Under the pieces are notes generated by a model. That model was not told the DNA's origin. It did no database searches and saw only the letters and a program-made list of their open reading frames with translations. A program made the position numbers and the translations under genes. Below, one piece after another: positions 61,741-64,000 of a DNA stretch of 64,000 nt (position 1 is its first letter; every line of letters begins with the position of its first letter). The stretch comes from Torreya grandis. Its lineage: Eukaryota > Streptophyta > Pinopsida > Cupressales > Taxaceae. The stretch lies in NCBI GenBank assembly GCA_037957365.1, contig JARHVA010002004.1, positions 2,275,001 to 2,339,000 of the forward strand, read 5' to 3'.

Positions 61741-62738
61741 TAAAGTGCACTCTCATCTCTAGATTTCATCAATTGCAAAGGGATATTTCAGTGGGAAAAG
61801 CACTGTGCAAATTGCACTTGGTATAATTTTACATAAAAGGACTAGGGTTCCCCAAAAAAGTGAAAAGTGAAAATAATGTATTTATGCATTAAAAAGGGAA
61901 ATATGGAGGAAAGTACAAAAAAATAAATTTGTAAAAAAAAAATATGAAAAATAAGTGTAAAAGGGAAAATTTGCAAAAAAGTAAAAGTGCAAATTACAAA
62001 AGGTGAAATGTAAGTTTGGAGCCAAAAAGTACAAAGGGTGAAATAAACTTAAGTTATTGTATTTTCATTTTCTTTATTTACCCAAGTTCCTCCATGGGAG
62101 ATAAATTGTAGGTTTTCAAGTCCTAGGTGGGCCACTCCAAAGAAAGATTACTCAAGCAGTCATGGATCCAAAATATCCCCAACCAATCATTTCAACTGTA
62201 GGAGTTTCCAGCTATGCAAGAATGTAGTCAAAGGAGCATCTCCATGCAGTTACACAAAAGACAAAGAGTTTGTTTGGTTCCTTAAATGAATATTCTTTTT
62301 CCAGCCTATTTGGAAGCATCTGCACCCAAAAAATTAGGAAGTTTGTTACAAATCTCCATCATTTATTATACAGGTAGTTATAGAGATCTTTTTCTTTGCA
62401 AATACATGAAGATTCCAAGGATGCAAAAGGAATTTCTCTAGCCAAGAGCATTTTAGCAGAACATGAGGGGGTGTTTTGCACTTTTGGAGGTTACAACTCT
62501 TATTCACAGATTTGAAGGTTTGGAAAATATATAAATATAAGGTTTGTCTTCTATTCAAGGATTGGTTGTTGGTTGTTTTGTGTTTTTTGGTTCTTCTCTA
62601 AGTATAAGTTCTTCAAAATTTTAGGAACACTATTGTGTGTGTATTTTGCCTCTCTTGCTAAGGTGGTTTCCTCTGTGTGTGAAATTTTATCTTATAGTTT
62701 AAAAAATTAAGTAGACAGACTTGTATAGTAATTTTAGT

Positions 62739-62840
62739 ACATACATACATACATACATACATACAATTTTTAGTATAAATTGTTAACTAAATTATGTTTT
62801 AAAATTAATTATGAATAAGCCATGCAATTTTGATTAGTTA

Positions 62841-62873
<33 letters not shown>
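62739..62873. repeat. Microsatellites (ACAT)n and (GT)n
   Basis: An acatacatacat run at about 62740-62765 and a (GT) run of about 32 bp at 62841-62873. The matching copy-A places (43365-43400, 43498-43512) have only short tatacatatat and ggtatatatat, so both grew, or moved, after the duplication. Confidence 0.9.
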
Positions 62874-62876
<3 letters not shown>

Positions 62877-62980
62877 AGAAAAATATATAAAATTTATCAT
62901 GATTAAAAATAATTTTATTTTCAGTGTAAATTGCTAATTAAATTATACCTTTATTTTTCAGCAAACATATTTCATAGATT

Positions 62981-64000
62981 ATGGATCCAAAGTTCTTTTT
63001 ATTTTGGATGGACTAGTTAAAGGAAGCAATGGCATCTCCTTATTAAAATACATCAAATTTATCAAGTAAAATTTTCATATACTTCATGCAAATGATACCT
63101 TTATATATAGTGTTTAAATCATTATCTAGGGAAACATATAGGGAGTGATGGAAATTTCTAAGAAAAAACATATTTTATAATTTAATACAGTAGTAAGTAT
63201 GAGAATAATAACCACAATATCATAATATTTTATATCTATGCCGCTATATAATTCCCTTCCTTCTTTTCCATCTTATTTTTAAAAAAAAATAGAAACACAT
63301 ATACCAATAAAAAATAGAGTTAAGTTTGTTACAAAACTAGTACAATCTAAAAAAGCACTTTGTTTCATTGTGCATCGTCTTTCCAAAGGAATGCCTATGC
63401 ATATAATAACATAATTTTATTGAGTATGATAATATACATTAATAAACCATAGCAAGATCATTTTCAATATTATTCTCCAAGAGATACAAAATGAATATAT
63501 AATAATTTCATATTGAAGTGGGTTGAAAAAAATATTAAGTGATTTCCATACTTTGAATCTACTTCCCATGACATGGGTTGCAATTGATGGCATAGATATT
63601 CAATTATCATATTGTCATGAACAAAATTATACTCATATGAACTATGCAAACTAATGTTATTTCTACAGTGTTTTGTTGGAAGGAATCTATGATCCATAAC
63701 GAGTATTTTGAGATGTGTGTGTCAATGCTCTTTGTGGTGCCTATGACACTAATAATTGGAATTGTTCTACAATAAAAATAGGAATATAAAATGGAGAAGT
63801 AATATCATCCCTAACATTTCAAATTGAAATAAGTATTATCTTTCCCCAATTAATAGGGGATTATAGATATCTTATCTCTTCTTGCTTATTGAAGTCATTA
63901 AATTACAATCTTTCTCTAATGCATGATATTTTTTACAAATATTTATCTATAGGTTGTGTGAAAATAGAGAATTAATTAGTTTTGTTGAAATGGATATGGA
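62981..64000 (+). pseudogene. PIF/Harbinger transposase, copy B, running off the window end
   Basis: Likely start MDPKFFLFWMD (62981), just after a ttttcag acceptor-like site. After several stops the DDE block reads GIDIQLSYCHEQNYTHMNYA (about 63590-63650) and VNALCGAYDTNNW (63718-63760), then ISSLTFQIEIS and the start of the LSLMHDIFYKYLSIGCVKI block (about 63910-63965). Colinear with 43619-44650 in copy A. The catalytic Asp of DGTHI reads as Asp here (GID) but with neighbouring changes. The C-terminus lies beyond the window. Confidence 0.75.

Larger units (their letters stand above)
59985..62680. mobile_element. Unclassified insertion, LTR-like start, with repeated hairpins
   Basis: Begins TGTTAGTGCTCC exactly where copy A/B homology breaks. 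A TATA-like gtgtataaatgc lies at 60061. Composition is richer in G/C than the surroundings. Frames such as 60487-60672 (MAERPQLTTKSINLPMEPSK) match no family I know. Several short segments repeat in degenerate form inside it, each near an inverted repeat built on TTTGCACCAA. Ends before 62690, where Harbinger homology with copy A resumes. Possibly an LTR or a non-autonomous retroelement; the type is inference. Confidence 0.45.

Overview
The window looks like intergenic DNA from a seed plant with a very large, old, transposon-filled genome. A gymnosperm (conifer-like) is the most likely source. Reasons: it is very AT-rich; nearly every coding trace is a transposable element full of stops and frameshifts; plant-type Ty1/copia, Ty3/gypsy, LINE and PIF/Harbinger elements are all present; and the only host-type gene is a plant CYP71-clan cytochrome P450. 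No bacterial-style genes, tRNA, rRNA or CRISPR array was seen. Taxon assignment is inference.

Layout. 1-13 kb: arrays of a 183-bp tandem repeat with a near-perfect 24-bp palindrome in each half unit (1-1645, about 8300-8870, 10985-11130, 12285-12905). They surround a decayed Ty3/gypsy integrase end (1648-2498), a long decayed unknown coiled-coil ORF (3003-6720) and another unknown pseudogene (9480-10305, minus). 13.4-18 kb: decayed coding DNA carrying a VDGQH motif of ParB/DGQHR type. 18.5-19.3 kb: a tandem array with a period of about 132 bp. 21.4-25.1 kb: a LINE (endonuclease, RT, zinc knuckle, RNase H). 25.1-27.3 kb: an LTR, a PBS and gag-like remains.

27.3-45.6 kb and 51.4-64 kb are two diverged copies of one locus. 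Each holds, in the same order and orientation, an unknown minus-strand pseudogene (X), a minus-strand Ty1/copia element, a non-coding block with duplicated TATA boxes (Y), a PIF/Harbinger trihelix-type ORF and a PIF/Harbinger transposase. Copy A keeps copia pol but lost the gag start and PBS. Copy B keeps gag, PBS and the 5' LTR but lost the RT half, and its deletion junction carries filler copied from nearby sequence. Different insertions separate the two Harbinger ORFs: 38.6-43.3 kb in A and 59985-62.7 kb in B.

Between the copies, at 45958-47906 (minus), lies a two-exon CYP71-clan P450. Exon 1 is fully open. Exon 2 has a stop, a frameshift, a missing oxygen-binding motif and a broken ExxR motif, so it is a young pseudogene. 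No gene in the window can be called functional with confidence. Apart from the P450 relic, the content is mobile-element biology and its decay.
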